Shown: positions 38,958-48,265 of the stretch, in pieces
Layout of the letters: each line of letters opens with the position of its first letter
Numbering within the stretch: position 1 is the stretch's first letter
Assembly: GCF_018069925.1 (NCBI RefSeq)
Contig: NZ_JAGPXB010000014.1
Coordinates: 34,126-98,125 of the forward strand
Origin: Flavobacterium erciyesense
Lineage (GTDB): Bacteria; Bacteroidota; Bacteroidia; Flavobacteriales; Flavobacteriaceae
Reading direction: 5' to 3'
Length of the DNA: 64,000 bases
Translations under genes and position numbers: made by a program
The notes under the pieces: model-generated
What the model saw: the letters and a program-made list of their open reading frames with translations, nothing else
Told to the model about the DNA's origin: nothing
Database searches by the model: none

Positions 38958-39989
38958 ATGTTAAAAAACAAAGTTTTATTAATTACTGGCGGAACGGGTT
39001 CTTTTGGTAATGCAGTATTAAATCGTTTTCTGTACACAGATCATTTCAGTGAAATCAGAATTTTTTCTCGAGATGAGAAAAAACAAGACGATATGCGAAA
39101 TCAACTTCAAAATGATAAATTAAAATTTTACATTGGGGATGTTCGTGATTATGCTAGTATAGAACGTGCCATGCGTGGTGTTGATTATGTTTTTCATGCA
39201 GCTGCACTGAAGCAAGTTCCTTCTTGCGAGTTTTTTCCATTAGAGGCAACAAGAACCAATGTTTTTGGTACTCAAAATGTTATTGATGCGGCATCTTTTC
39301 ATAAAGTAAAAAAAGTCATTTGCTTAAGTACGGACAAGGCTGCTTATCCAATAAATGCTATGGGAATTTCTAAAGCATTAATGGAAAAGGTTGCTATTGC
39401 TGCTTCAAGAAATAATCCAGATACCACAGTTTGTTTAACGCGTTATGGAAATGTTATGGCTTCTAGAGGTTCTGTAATTCCATTATTTTTAAAACAAATA
39501 AAAAATAATCAAACAATCACTATTACCGATCCTAAAATGACACGTTTTTTAATGTCATTGGATGAAGCAGTAGAGTTAGTTTTGTTTGCTTTTGAACATG
39601 GTAATGCAGGCGACTTATTTGTCAACAAAGCACCTGCTGGTACCATTGGTGATTTAGCTGAAGCCTTGAAACAGTTATGTAACGCTACTACAGAAGTTAA
39701 AATTATTGGTACACGCCACGGTGAGAAACTTTACGAAACTTTGTGTACTCGCGAAGAAATGCAAAAGGCAGAAGATATGGGAGAGTTTTATAGAATTCCT
39801 GCTGATAATCGTGATTTGAATTACGCTCAGTATTTTTCAGAAGGCGAACAAGAGGTGTCTGTTGTTGAAGATTATCATTCTCATAATACGGAGCAATTGG
39901 GTGTAGAAGGAATGAAAAAGTTGTTATCGCATTTACCATTAATAAGAAAAGAAGTTTTTGGTGAAGATGTGCCTCAAATGCCAGGGTAA
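38958..39989 (+). CDS. capE: UDP-GlcNAc 4,6-dehydratase, inverting (CapE/FnlA)
   Basis: First enzyme of UDP-L-FucNAc synthesis (343 aa). TGGTGSFGNAVL, FSRDEKKQDDMR, VFHAAALKQVPSCEFFP and the MxxxK catalytic segment NAMGISKALMEK (Met in place of the usual Tyr) define the CapE/FlaA1 group. The C-terminal GEKLYETL and YFSEGEQ fit FnlA/CapE. capF and capG follow after one cupin gene. It is bracketed by 28-nt direct repeats. Confidence 0.92.
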   Translation: MLKNKVLLITGGTGSFGNAVLNRFLYTDHFSEIRIFSRDEKKQDDMRNQLQNDKLKFYIGDVRDYASIERAMRGVDYVFHAAALKQVPSCEFFPLEATRTNVFGTQNVIDAASFHKVKKVICLSTDKAAYPINAMGISKALMEKVAIAASRNNPDTTVCLTRYGNVMASRGSVIPLFLKQIKNNQTITITDPKMTRFLMSLDEAVELVLFAFEHGNAGDLFVNKAPAGTIGDLAEALKQLCNATTEVKIIGTRHGEKLYETLCTREEMQKAEDMGEFYRIPADNRDLNYAQYFSEGEQEVSVVEDYHSHNTEQLGVEGMKKLLSHLPLIRKEVFGEDVPQMPG

Positions 39990-40031
39990 TTAGTGATCAA
40001 TGGACAGTGTTCAGTGATGAGTATTCAGTTA

Positions 40032-40059
40032 TTAAGAAATAGTTTTTAAATTCAATATT
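40032..40059 (+). repeat. direct repeat, right copy
   Basis: TTAAGAAATAG followed by five T, AAATTCAATATT. It is the partner of the copy at 38758-38785 and ends immediately before the ATG of the next gene. Confidence 0.6.
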
Positions 40060-40482
40060 ATGAAAGTGCTTCCGCAATTAATTAAAGGAAATAGTAATGC
40101 CGATGATAGAGGTGTTTTGCATTTTAATAATGACTTTAATGCTTTTGGAGTAAAAAGAATTTACACTATTCAAAATCGGGATACTAAATTTGTTCGAGGT
40201 TGGCAAGGTCATAAAATTGAGCAACGTTGGTTTTCTGCAATTCAAGGTTCTTTTAAAATTTTTCTTATTGCAATTGATGACTGGAATGCTCCTTCAACTA
40301 ATTTAATTCAGCATGAATTTATTTTAGATGCACAAAAAATGGATGTTTTACACGTTCCTTCGGGATACGTTTCAAGCATTCAATCGCTAGAGAAATCCTC
40401 AAAATTATTACTGATGTCTGATTATTTATTAGGCGATATTAATGATGAATACCGATACGATATTAATTATTTTACAAAATAG
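40060..40482 (+). CDS. WxcM/FdtA-like cupin sugar isomerase or epimerase
   Basis: A 140-aa single cupin. The order ADDRGVLHFNNDFNAFGVKRIYTI, RGWQGHKIEQRWFSAIQGSFKIFLI and VLHVPSGYVSSIQSL resembles the WxcM/FdtA family of dTDP-4-keto-sugar isomerases and RmlC-like proteins. His in GWQGHK is at the position of the family's catalytic His. It sits between capE and capF. CapF already carries its own cupin, so the substrate of this one is unclear. Confidence 0.65.
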   Translation: MKVLPQLIKGNSNADDRGVLHFNNDFNAFGVKRIYTIQNRDTKFVRGWQGHKIEQRWFSAIQGSFKIFLIAIDDWNAPSTNLIQHEFILDAQKMDVLHVPSGYVSSIQSLEKSSKLLLMSDYLLGDINDEYRYDINYFTK

Positions 40483-40512
40483 AAAGGGTCTCCCTTTAAC
40501 AAGAATCACACT

Positions 40513-41631
40513 ATGCTAAAAATTGGAATTACAGGACAAGCCGGATTTGTTGGCAAACATTTGTACAATACCTTAGCTCTTTTTCAAGAAGAATTTGAAA
40601 TAGTAGATTTTCAAAAAGACTTTTTTGAGGACGAAGTTAAACTAAACGAGTTTGTTTCTAAATGTGATGTTATTGTGCATCTTGCAGCGATGAATAGACA
40701 CAACGACCCACATGTCATTTATGATACTAATGTAGGTTTAGCAACTAAATTGGTTACTGCGCTTGAAGCCACTAAAAGCAAAGCTCATGTACTTTTTTCA
40801 TCATCTACTCAAGAAGAAAGAGATAATTTGTATGGCAAGTCTAAAAAAGAAGCAAGAGAATTATTAGCTAGTTGGGCAAAAAAATCAGAGGGAAACTTTA
40901 CAGGATTAATTATTCCAAATGTGTTTGGACCTTTTGGTCATCCAAATTATAATTCAGTTGTAGCTACTTTTAGTCATAAAATTGCTAGAAATGAAACGCC
41001 AACTATTGATGTGGATGGTGATTTGAAACTTATTTATGTTGGTGAATTGGTAGATGAAATAGTAAAAGAAATTAGATCTGGTGAAAGCAAAGATGAAGTT
41101 CTAGTGCCACATACATCAGAATCTAAAGTTTCTAGAATCCTTTCCTTATTAGAAAAATACAAATCAGATTATCAAGATAACGGCATTATTCCAGAATTAG
41201 ATAGCCGATTCGAAGTGAATTTATTCAATACGTTTCGTTGCTATATGGATATTGCTAATCATTTTCCTGTAAAATTTACGCAGCATACAGATCCAAGAGG
41301 CGCATTCGTTGAGGTAATTCGGTTGAATGTAGGCGGACAAGTTTCTTTCTCCACGACTGTACCAGGAATAACTAGAGGAAATCATTTTCATACCCGAAAA
41401 ATTGAACGTTTTGCCGTAATAAAAGGAAAGGCTTTAATTCAATTGAGACAAATAGGAACGAAAGATACACATGATTTTTATTTAAATGGTGATGAACCAG
41501 CTTATGTTGACATGCCAGTTTGGTATACGCACAATATCAAAAATGTAGGTGATGAGGAATTATATACCATTTTTTGGATCAATGAATTTTATGATCCGAA
41601 CGATCCTGACACCTATTTTGAGAACGTATAA
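40513..41631 (+). CDS. capF: CapF/FnlB bifunctional epimerase-reductase
   Basis: Second enzyme of UDP-L-FucNAc synthesis (372 aa). An N-terminal SDR domain begins GITGQAGFVGKHL and has the Tyr/Lys in LYGKSKKEARE. A C-terminal cupin (from about residue 250) has HTDPRGAFVEV, TRGNHFHTRKIERF and WYTHNIKNVG, with metal-binding histidines. This two-domain build is specific to CapF. It ends 10 nt before capG. Confidence 0.93.
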   Translation: MLKIGITGQAGFVGKHLYNTLALFQEEFEIVDFQKDFFEDEVKLNEFVSKCDVIVHLAAMNRHNDPHVIYDTNVGLATKLVTALEATKSKAHVLFSSSTQEERDNLYGKSKKEARELLASWAKKSEGNFTGLIIPNVFGPFGHPNYNSVVATFSHKIARNETPTIDVDGDLKLIYVGELVDEIVKEIRSGESKDEVLVPHTSESKVSRILSLLEKYKSDYQDNGIIPELDSRFEVNLFNTFRCYMDIANHFPVKFTQHTDPRGAFVEVIRLNVGGQVSFSTTVPGITRGNHFHTRKIERFAVIKGKALIQLRQIGTKDTHDFYLNGDEPAYVDMPVWYTHNIKNVGDEELYTIFWINEFYDPNDPDTYFENV

Positions 41632-41641
41632 TTAATATAAT

Positions 41642-42784
41642 ATGAAAGAAAAACTAAAAGTGATGACAGTTGTTGGCACACGTCCAGAAATCATAAGATT
41701 GTCAAGGGTAATGGCCGCGTTGGATGCTTCTGAAGCAATTGAACATATTATTGTTCATACTGGGCAAAACTACGATTATGAACTCAATCAAATTTTTTTT
41801 GATGATCTATCCATTCGTAAACCAGATTTTTTTCTGAGTGCTGCTGGTGCTACTGCAACAGAAACAATTGGACAAATTTTGATAAAGATTGACCCTTTAT
41901 TAGAAGCTGAAAAACCAGATGCATTTTTAGTTCTAGGCGATACAAATAGTTGTCTTTGTGCAATTCCTGCTAAAAAGAGACAGATTCCTATTTTTCACAT
42001 GGAGGCGGGAAACCGCTGCTTTGATCAAAGAGTACCGGAAGAAACTAATCGAAGAATTGTAGATCATGTTTCAGATATAAATTTGACATATAGTGATATT
42101 GCACGAGAATACTTATTAAGAGAAGGTTTGCCTGCAGATAGAATAATCAAAACAGGTTCACCTATGTTTGAAGTTATTAATCACTATTTACCAGCAATTG
42201 AGTCCTCCGATGTTTTGGAAAGATTAAAACTCAAGGAGCAAGAGTTTTTTGTAGTGTCTTCGCATAGAGAGGAAAATATTAATAGTGAGAAAAATTTTCA
42301 AAGCTTAATGGATAGCTTAAATTTGATTGCTGAAAAATACAATTTTCCTATTATTGTCAGTACCCATCCACGTACTCGAAATATGATTGAAAAGAAAAAT
42401 ATTAAGATGCATTCGAAAGTTCAATTTTTAAAACCTTTAGGATTTAATGATTATAATGCATTGCAAATGAGATCATTCGCTGTTTTGTCTGACAGTGGTA
42501 CAATATCTGAAGAATCTTCAATTTTAAATTTTCCAGCTCTAAATATAAGGGAAGCCCATGAGCGACCTGAGGCAATGGAGGAAGCTTCTGTGATGATGGT
42601 TGGTCTTAATCCGGAACGAATTATGCAAGCTTTACTTCAATTAAAAAATCAAAGTAGGGAAAAAAGTCGCACGCTACGTCAAGTGACAGATTATTCAATG
42701 CCAAATGTTTCGGAAAAGATGGTGCGTATCATTTTGAGTTATACTGACTATGTAAAGAGAACTGTTTGGAGAACTGATAATTAA
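41642..42784 (+). CDS. capG: UDP-N-acetylglucosamine 2-epimerase family (CapG/FnlC)
   Basis: Non-hydrolysing 2-epimerase fold (380 aa). VVGTRPEIIRLS and HTGQNYDYELNQIFFDDL at the N-terminus, HMEAGNRCFDQRVPEETNRRIVDH, and SDSGTISEE near residue 280 are family hallmarks. Its place after capE and capF indicates it makes UDP-L-FucNAc from the talosamine intermediate, not UDP-ManNAc. Confidence 0.93.
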   Translation: MKEKLKVMTVVGTRPEIIRLSRVMAALDASEAIEHIIVHTGQNYDYELNQIFFDDLSIRKPDFFLSAAGATATETIGQILIKIDPLLEAEKPDAFLVLGDTNSCLCAIPAKKRQIPIFHMEAGNRCFDQRVPEETNRRIVDHVSDINLTYSDIAREYLLREGLPADRIIKTGSPMFEVINHYLPAIESSDVLERLKLKEQEFFVVSSHREENINSEKNFQSLMDSLNLIAEKYNFPIIVSTHPRTRNMIEKKNIKMHSKVQFLKPLGFNDYNALQMRSFAVLSDSGTISEESSILNFPALNIREAHERPEAMEEASVMMVGLNPERIMQALLQLKNQSREKSRTLRQVTDYSMPNVSEKMVRIILSYTDYVKRTVWRTDN

Positions 42785-42790
42785 AGCAAT

Positions 42791-44002
42791 ATGAAAGTAT
42801 TAATGATCAATTCAGTTTCCGGTTATGGTAGCACAGGATCAATTTGTGTTGATATTGCTACTGAATTAGATTTGTATGGTCACGAATGTTTTATCGCTTA
42901 TGGTCAAGTTACCAAAGGATATAAAAATGGATTTAAAATAGGTACTTCTACCGAAAATCATTTACACAATTTAGGCTCTAGAATTTTTGGAAAACAAGGT
43001 TATTTTACACATTCAGGAACCAAAAAGTTAATTGCTTTTATAAAAGATTATAATCCGGATATTATCCATCTTCATAACTTACATGGTAATTATTTGAATT
43101 TAGAAATTTTATTTAAATACCTTATTGAAGTGCAAAAACCTGTTGTCTGGACACTTCATGATTGTTGGGCTTTTACTGGTAAATGCGCCCATTATACGGA
43201 TATTCAATGTTTTAAATGGCAAATACATTGTAACAACTGTCCTCAAGTTCAAAAATATCCGCCTAGCATGCTCTTGGATCGTTCCAGTGTTATGTTTGAC
43301 GACAAAAAAGAATGGTTTACTAGTTTAAAAAACATGACCATAGTTCCAGTATCTAAATGGCTTGCTCGCGAAGTGAGTAAATCCTTTTTAAATAAATATC
43401 CCATTAAACCTATTTATAACTGGGTGAATCATGAGGTTTTTAAGCCGTTGCTGCACACTGATTTTCATAGTAAGTACGAAGTATCACCCCGCAAGTTTAC
43501 TGTTCTAGTGGTTAGTGCCGGTTGGCATGAAATTGATGTGAAATATCAAGATGCTATCTCTTTATCAGCTATGCTACCTGATGATATGCAACTAATAATG
43601 ATTGGTAAAGTGGATAAACCAGAGTATTTGCCGAAGAATATTAAACATATTGATTATTTAAATGGTCCTGTTGAATTGGCCAAGGCCTACTCATTTGCTG
43701 ATGTATACGTTCATTTATCTACTGAAGATACCTTTGGAAAAGTAATTGCAGAAGCTTTGAGTTGTGGTACTCCCGCTGTAGTGTACGATGCAACGGCTTG
43801 TCCAGAAATTATTGATAGCAATTGTGGCTATGTGGTACAAAAAAGAAATGTCCAGCAAGTAATGGAAGCTATTTTTAAGATAAAAGTAAAGACCAAAGCA
43901 CATTATGCTACACATTGCAGAAAACGTGTTGTTGAAAATTTTGAGTACGCCACCAATATTCAACAAACTATTGGTGTCTACAATAATATATTACAAGAAT
44001 GA
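42791..44002 (+). CDS. glycosyltransferase, GT4 type (WcaC-like)
   Basis: A GT-B glycosyltransferase (403 aa). GYGSTGSICVDIA at the N-terminus and the Cys-rich HDCWAFTGKCAHYTDIQCFKW segment resemble colanic-acid WcaC-type enzymes. The C-terminal donor site has EDTFGKVIAEALSCGTPAVVYD with the E-x7-E motif of GT4. It overlaps the following polymerase gene by 4 nt (ATGA). Acceptor and donor are unknown. Confidence 0.82.
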   Translation: MKVLMINSVSGYGSTGSICVDIATELDLYGHECFIAYGQVTKGYKNGFKIGTSTENHLHNLGSRIFGKQGYFTHSGTKKLIAFIKDYNPDIIHLHNLHGNYLNLEILFKYLIEVQKPVVWTLHDCWAFTGKCAHYTDIQCFKWQIHCNNCPQVQKYPPSMLLDRSSVMFDDKKEWFTSLKNMTIVPVSKWLAREVSKSFLNKYPIKPIYNWVNHEVFKPLLHTDFHSKYEVSPRKFTVLVVSAGWHEIDVKYQDAISLSAMLPDDMQLIMIGKVDKPEYLPKNIKHIDYLNGPVELAKAYSFADVYVHLSTEDTFGKVIAEALSCGTPAVVYDATACPEIIDSNCGYVVQKRNVQQVMEAIFKIKVKTKAHYATHCRKRVVENFEYATNIQQTIGVYNNILQE

Positions 44003-45111
44003 TTATACATTTAATAATTATTGCTTTAATCCTTATTCTAGGATTTCATTTTTCTAGAAAAAAAGATTCTGAAAGTGATTATATTAGAAAAAAGTACATC
44101 CGCATTGTTTGCGCGATTTTGCTGTTACAATCTGGCTTGCGGAATGTAGCGGTTGGTTCTGATACTTATGCGTATTTTTTATCTTTTAATGATTCCATGC
44201 GAAATTCATGGCATGAAGTTTATGAAAGAATTATTGATTTTTACAGCTATAATATTGGTAAAGATCCGGGTTATTCCGTTTTTGAAAAACTAGTGTCAAG
44301 TACATTTCCAGACTACCAATTCCTTTTAATGGTAATTGCCATTATTTTTTTTACGGCTCTGGGAAATTTTATTTATCAAAATACAACAAGGCTAATTGAT
44401 GCTATGTTGGCTTTTGTGATTTATTCTGTTTTGTTTTATAGTTTCTTCTCTATAACCGGTCACAGACAGACCATTGCAACGGCAGCAGCATTGTATGGCT
44501 TTGAATTGATTAAAAGAAAAAAGTTAATCTTATTCTTGATCATTATCTTGATAGCCTCAACCATACATAAATCGGTGCTTCTTTTTATCCCTTTTTATTT
44601 CATTGCACAAATTAGTAAGCCGAAGTTTTTTTTCAGAATAGTCTTGATTCTTTTTCCTTTTATCATGGTTTTTAGAGAGAGTCTGTCTACCTATTTAAAG
44701 GCCTTAGGTGGTTATGAAGAATATGGTATCAATGCAGCGGCCGGTACTTCAACATTTACCACCCTGTTTTTATTGATTTCTATTGCGGCCTTGCTTCGAA
44801 GTAAAATTATTTTAAAAAACAATATAAAAGCACAACAGTATTATAACGCTTTTGCAGTAGCCCTACTTTTCATTCCTTTAACTTGGGTAAATCCCTCTGC
44901 AATGAGGGTCGTGCAGTATTTTTCTATTTTTATGCTGTTATTTATTCCAGAAATAATCTATTCCTTTCAAGTAGTTTCGCCAAGGGTAAAAAAACATCTT
45001 ACCGTTTTCACTGTTATTATCTTGATTGTATTGTTTTTAAAAGCAAATGGGAATGCCGCACCGTATGGCTTTTTTTGGGAAGAGATGCGCTTAGGAGAAA
45101 ATTACTTTTAA
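43999..45111 (+). CDS. EpsG/Wzy-like polysaccharide polymerase
   Basis: A 370-aa protein with about ten hydrophobic segments. RNVAVGSDTYAYFLSF near residue 50 is the signature of the EpsG family of polymerases, and GHRQTIATAAALYGFELIKRKK follows in the centre. It is the best Wzy candidate of the locus, acting at the periplasmic face to join repeat units. It overlaps the GT4 gene by 4 nt. Confidence 0.78.
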   Translation: MIIHLIIIALILILGFHFSRKKDSESDYIRKKYIRIVCAILLLQSGLRNVAVGSDTYAYFLSFNDSMRNSWHEVYERIIDFYSYNIGKDPGYSVFEKLVSSTFPDYQFLLMVIAIIFFTALGNFIYQNTTRLIDAMLAFVIYSVLFYSFFSITGHRQTIATAAALYGFELIKRKKLILFLIIILIASTIHKSVLLFIPFYFIAQISKPKFFFRIVLILFPFIMVFRESLSTYLKALGGYEEYGINAAAGTSTFTTLFLLISIAALLRSKIILKNNIKAQQYYNAFAVALLFIPLTWVNPSAMRVVQYFSIFMLLFIPEIIYSFQVVSPRVKKHLTVFTVIILIVLFLKANGNAAPYGFFWEEMRLGENYF

Positions 45112-45147
45112 AAAAAATATTTTGTGTTGTAAATTCTTTTTCTAGTG

Positions 45148-45240
45148 ATGAAGAATTCTAAAAAAATAGATTTTTTTAAAGATAGTTTGCATCCTGAAGA
45201 TAACACAATACTTTTAGTTGATAATTTTTTAATTTTTTAA
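45148..45240 (+). CDS. possible 30-residue peptide
   Basis: A short ORF, MKNSKKIDFFKDSLHPEDN then TILLVDNFLIF, ends 4 nt before the next glycosyltransferase. Spacing suits cotranscription, but nothing in the sequence points to a known family. It may be a genuine small protein, a gene remnant or chance in A/T-rich DNA. Confidence 0.25.
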   Translation: MKNSKKIDFFKDSLHPEDNTILLVDNFLIF

Positions 45241-45244
45241 ATAG

Positions 45245-46126
45245 ATGAAATGCATTTCAATTGTAGTTTTAAATTACATCAATTATTCTGACACAATTGA
45301 TTGTGTTGAGAGTATTATTAACCAAAAAAATAAAAACTTCAAAGTAGTTATAGTAGAAAATGGTTCACCGAACGATTCATTTTTTATTTTAATGGAAAAG
45401 TTTGGGCAGCACCCGTTAATAACCATTATTCGAAATAAAAATAATTTGGGGTTTGCTAAGGGAAACAATGTTGGAATAAATTATTCAAATAATGTTTTAG
45501 GTATCGATTATATTTTCGTTTTAAACAGTGATACTATTTTAAATGAAAATTTAATAGATGATATATTTAAATTAAGTGTGGAGGATGATGTAGCTGTTTT
45601 TTCACCCACCGTAACAGATGAATTCGGGGTTGTGCAAATACCAACAATTAATGTAAATGATATCAAAAGTTTTACCTTTAAAGCAATTTTAAGTTTGTTT
45701 TTAGCTTTATTTTTGAATTCACCAGGGATGAATAGACTGTACAAACAATACAAAAAAAACAACCATGCAAATGAGGATAGTACCGGAATGCACAATAACT
45801 TCACACCGTTCAAATATAGTCTTCACGGAAGTGCTTTTTTTTTAACACCATTGTTTTTCAAATATTATAAAAATCCCTTTCCTGGTACCTTTTTATATTG
45901 GGAAGAAATTAATTTAATATGGTATTTACATAAAGTCAATTTAAGAGCTGCAGTTTATGAAACATCTGGAGTTTTTCATAAAGAATCGATGTCGATTTCT
46001 CAAATTGCAGCGCCAAGCAAAGTTTCAATGTGGAAATTAAAAAAATCTTTTTCAAGTCTGTTAAGATCCCTTCCATTATATTTTTGTAATTACAACTATG
46101 TTGTTAAAACGTATAATTCAAAGTAA
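45245..46126 (+). CDS. glycosyltransferase family 2 (rhamnosyltransferase-like)
   Basis: A GT-A enzyme of 293 aa. ISIVVLNYINYSDTIDCVESI at the start, VVIVENGSPND, and NLGFAKGNNVGINYS followed by the DxD-type motif VLNSDTILN resemble WbbL/RfbF rhamnosyltransferases. FHKESMSIS occupies the usual C-terminal site. The gene is very A/T-rich compared with those upstream. Donor sugar is not predictable. Confidence 0.78.
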   Translation: MKCISIVVLNYINYSDTIDCVESIINQKNKNFKVVIVENGSPNDSFFILMEKFGQHPLITIIRNKNNLGFAKGNNVGINYSNNVLGIDYIFVLNSDTILNENLIDDIFKLSVEDDVAVFSPTVTDEFGVVQIPTINVNDIKSFTFKAILSLFLALFLNSPGMNRLYKQYKKNNHANEDSTGMHNNFTPFKYSLHGSAFFLTPLFFKYYKNPFPGTFLYWEEINLIWYLHKVNLRAAVYETSGVFHKESMSISQIAAPSKVSMWKLKKSFSSLLRSLPLYFCNYNYVVKTYNSK

Positions 46127-46128
46127 AT

Positions 46129-47127
46129 ATGAATAATCCAGAAACAAATGTGCCAATAGCTTTAATTTTTTTTGCTCGACCAGACTTATTAGCAGTTACT
46201 TTTGAAGCAATAAGGGCAGCTAAACCAAAAAAAATGTTTTTAATACAAGATGGTCCACGTTTACAGAATACAAATGATATTCAAAAAATTTCACAATGTC
46301 GCGAAATAGTTGACGATGTAGATTGGGAATGTGAAGTTTTTAAGAATTATTCCGATGAAAATTTAGGTTGTGGTTTGAGAGTTTATTCTGGTCTCTCTTG
46401 GGCATTTAAATATGTAGACAGATTAGCAATAATCGAAGATGATTGCGTTCCTTCATTGGGCTTTTTTGAATTTACAAGCGATTTACTGGAGAAATATAAA
46501 GTTGATGATAGAGTAGGTATGGTTTGTGGAATGAACAATTTGGAATTTTATGATTCAACTCCTTATGACTACTTTTTTACAACTTCAGGTTCAATTTGGG
46601 GATGGGCTACTTGGAAGAGGGTGTGGGATAACATGGAATATAATTTAGATTATGTACAAGATGGAGACGCAGAAAGATTAATAAATAATTTATACGGACA
46701 GAAGTACTATAAAGAAGGTAAAGACAAATTAAAAAGTATTTCACAAGGTGTTAGATTAAGCTCGTGGTCATATCAACATGGAATGAACTTATTTTTGAAT
46801 TCACAATTAAATATAGTGCCGAAATACAATTTAATAACAAATATAGGAATGTCTGAAAACGGTGCAAATTCCGTAAGTTCAATAAAGTACATGCCTAAAG
46901 GCCTGCGAAGCTTGTATTACATGAAGACCTACACCGTCACTTTTCCATTAAAGCATCCCAAATATATTATTAATGATATTGAATTTAAAAAAAAGCTTGA
47001 TCGTTTAATGGGAAACGGATATCCTTTGGTAAAATTTTACAGGTTAATTGAGTCTGTTACCTATCGTATTATAGGAGGTGATTTCAAATCAATTTTTAAA
47101 GGTTTCAAAAGAAGGTTTAGTCATTAA
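46129..47127 (+). CDS. GnT-I-like glycosyltransferase
   Basis: A 332-aa protein beginning VPIALIFFARPDLLAVTFEAIR. It has FLIQDGPR and the acidic motif LAIIEDDCVPSLGFFEF, which resembles the EDD metal-binding site of GNT-I-type GT-A enzymes. GSIWGWATWKRVW is a further conserved stretch of this bacterial group, sometimes annotated as haemolysin-activation protein. It starts 2 nt after the previous gene. Function beyond sugar transfer is not clear. Confidence 0.65.
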   Translation: MNNPETNVPIALIFFARPDLLAVTFEAIRAAKPKKMFLIQDGPRLQNTNDIQKISQCREIVDDVDWECEVFKNYSDENLGCGLRVYSGLSWAFKYVDRLAIIEDDCVPSLGFFEFTSDLLEKYKVDDRVGMVCGMNNLEFYDSTPYDYFFTTSGSIWGWATWKRVWDNMEYNLDYVQDGDAERLINNLYGQKYYKEGKDKLKSISQGVRLSSWSYQHGMNLFLNSQLNIVPKYNLITNIGMSENGANSVSSIKYMPKGLRSLYYMKTYTVTFPLKHPKYIINDIEFKKKLDRLMGNGYPLVKFYRLIESVTYRIIGGDFKSIFKGFKRRFSH

Positions 47128-47212
47128 TAAACCATCAGAAGCAATTTTGCATCCAAAACAAAATATAGAAATAGCTCTAATAATAATTATTAATTCATAT
47201 TAGTAAAAAATA

Positions 47213-48190
47213 ATGACCAGAAATATAAATCCAAAAGTAACCATAATCACTACTGTATATAACAAGGAGGAATTAATTCATAAATGCATAAGTTCTGTTC
47301 TTGCGCAAAGTTTTACAGACTTTGAATATATTTTAGTTGATGATGCCTCCACTGATAATTCTCCACAAATATGTGATGATTATGCAAAAGCAGATAATCG
47401 GATTAAGGTAATTCATAGAGAAAATGGCGGACACGCTATTGCCAGAAATACAGGTATATTGCATGCGACGGGCGAGTATCTAACTTTTTTGGATGGAGAT
47501 GATTATTTTTGTGACAACCATGGTGTTGAAGAGATGGTAAGACTAGCAGACGAAAATAAAAGTGACATTGTTATAACTGATTTTTTAAGTGTTTGGAATG
47601 AAGCAAATAAGCCTAAAATAACTAATTCTACAGGTTTAAATATACTTGAATATTTATTAAAAGAAGATATTTATCATCCAACACCTTGTTCGAGGTTGTT
47701 TAAAAGAGCAATTTTTGATAATAATTTATTTAAAAATCTTATCAGTGATGATGAAGAATGGACACCTAAAGCTTTTTACTATGCGGAAAAAGTTTGTATC
47801 ATGCCTAAATTAATTTATTTTAGAACAACTCCAGATAACTCAGTAACTCGCATTAATACAGAGAAAAATTATTTTAGGAAAGCAAATGATAAGGCTTTGA
47901 CAGCGGGTATGATAATAAAATTTTTTGAAGGAGAAAATATTTCACTTTCTCAAAAGAAGATACTTTATAAAAGGTTTGTATCACTTTACCTATCAAGTCT
48001 TCACATTTATGCGAACGTTTTATCGGATGTTAAATTGAAAAAAGATTTACTTGTAAGATTAGATGAAAACAAATTTGTGCTGAAATACTCCAGGATGTCT
48101 AAAAGTTTTAAACATGATATTCTTTATTGGATTGCTAAATATTTTGGTTTAAATGGTATAATTTCCTTTTTTAGATATTTTAGTAGGTAA
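47213..48190 (+). CDS. glycosyltransferase family 2
   Basis: A 325-aa GT-A enzyme. VTIITTVYNKEELIHKCI, LVDDASTDNSPQICDDYA, NGGHAIARNTGI and the metal site TFLDGDDYF are in the usual order. SDDEEWTPKAFYYAEKV fits the catalytic-base region. Donor and acceptor are unknown. Confidence 0.82.
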   Translation: MTRNINPKVTIITTVYNKEELIHKCISSVLAQSFTDFEYILVDDASTDNSPQICDDYAKADNRIKVIHRENGGHAIARNTGILHATGEYLTFLDGDDYFCDNHGVEEMVRLADENKSDIVITDFLSVWNEANKPKITNSTGLNILEYLLKEDIYHPTPCSRLFKRAIFDNNLFKNLISDDEEWTPKAFYYAEKVCIMPKLIYFRTTPDNSVTRINTEKNYFRKANDKALTAGMIIKFFEGENISLSQKKILYKRFVSLYLSSLHIYANVLSDVKLKKDLLVRLDENKFVLKYSRMSKSFKHDILYWIAKYFGLNGIISFFRYFSR

Positions 48191-48265
48191 CATTCTAAAA
48201 AGATTTTGAAGGTTTTTTTGAAAAAATATAAAATCATAATGTAACCATTTTAAAACAGAATCATA

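Noticed and set aside
44883..45161. Second-frame ORF over the end of the EpsG-like gene
   Set aside because: It mostly overlaps the polymerase gene, has no family resemblance and would lack a sensible start.
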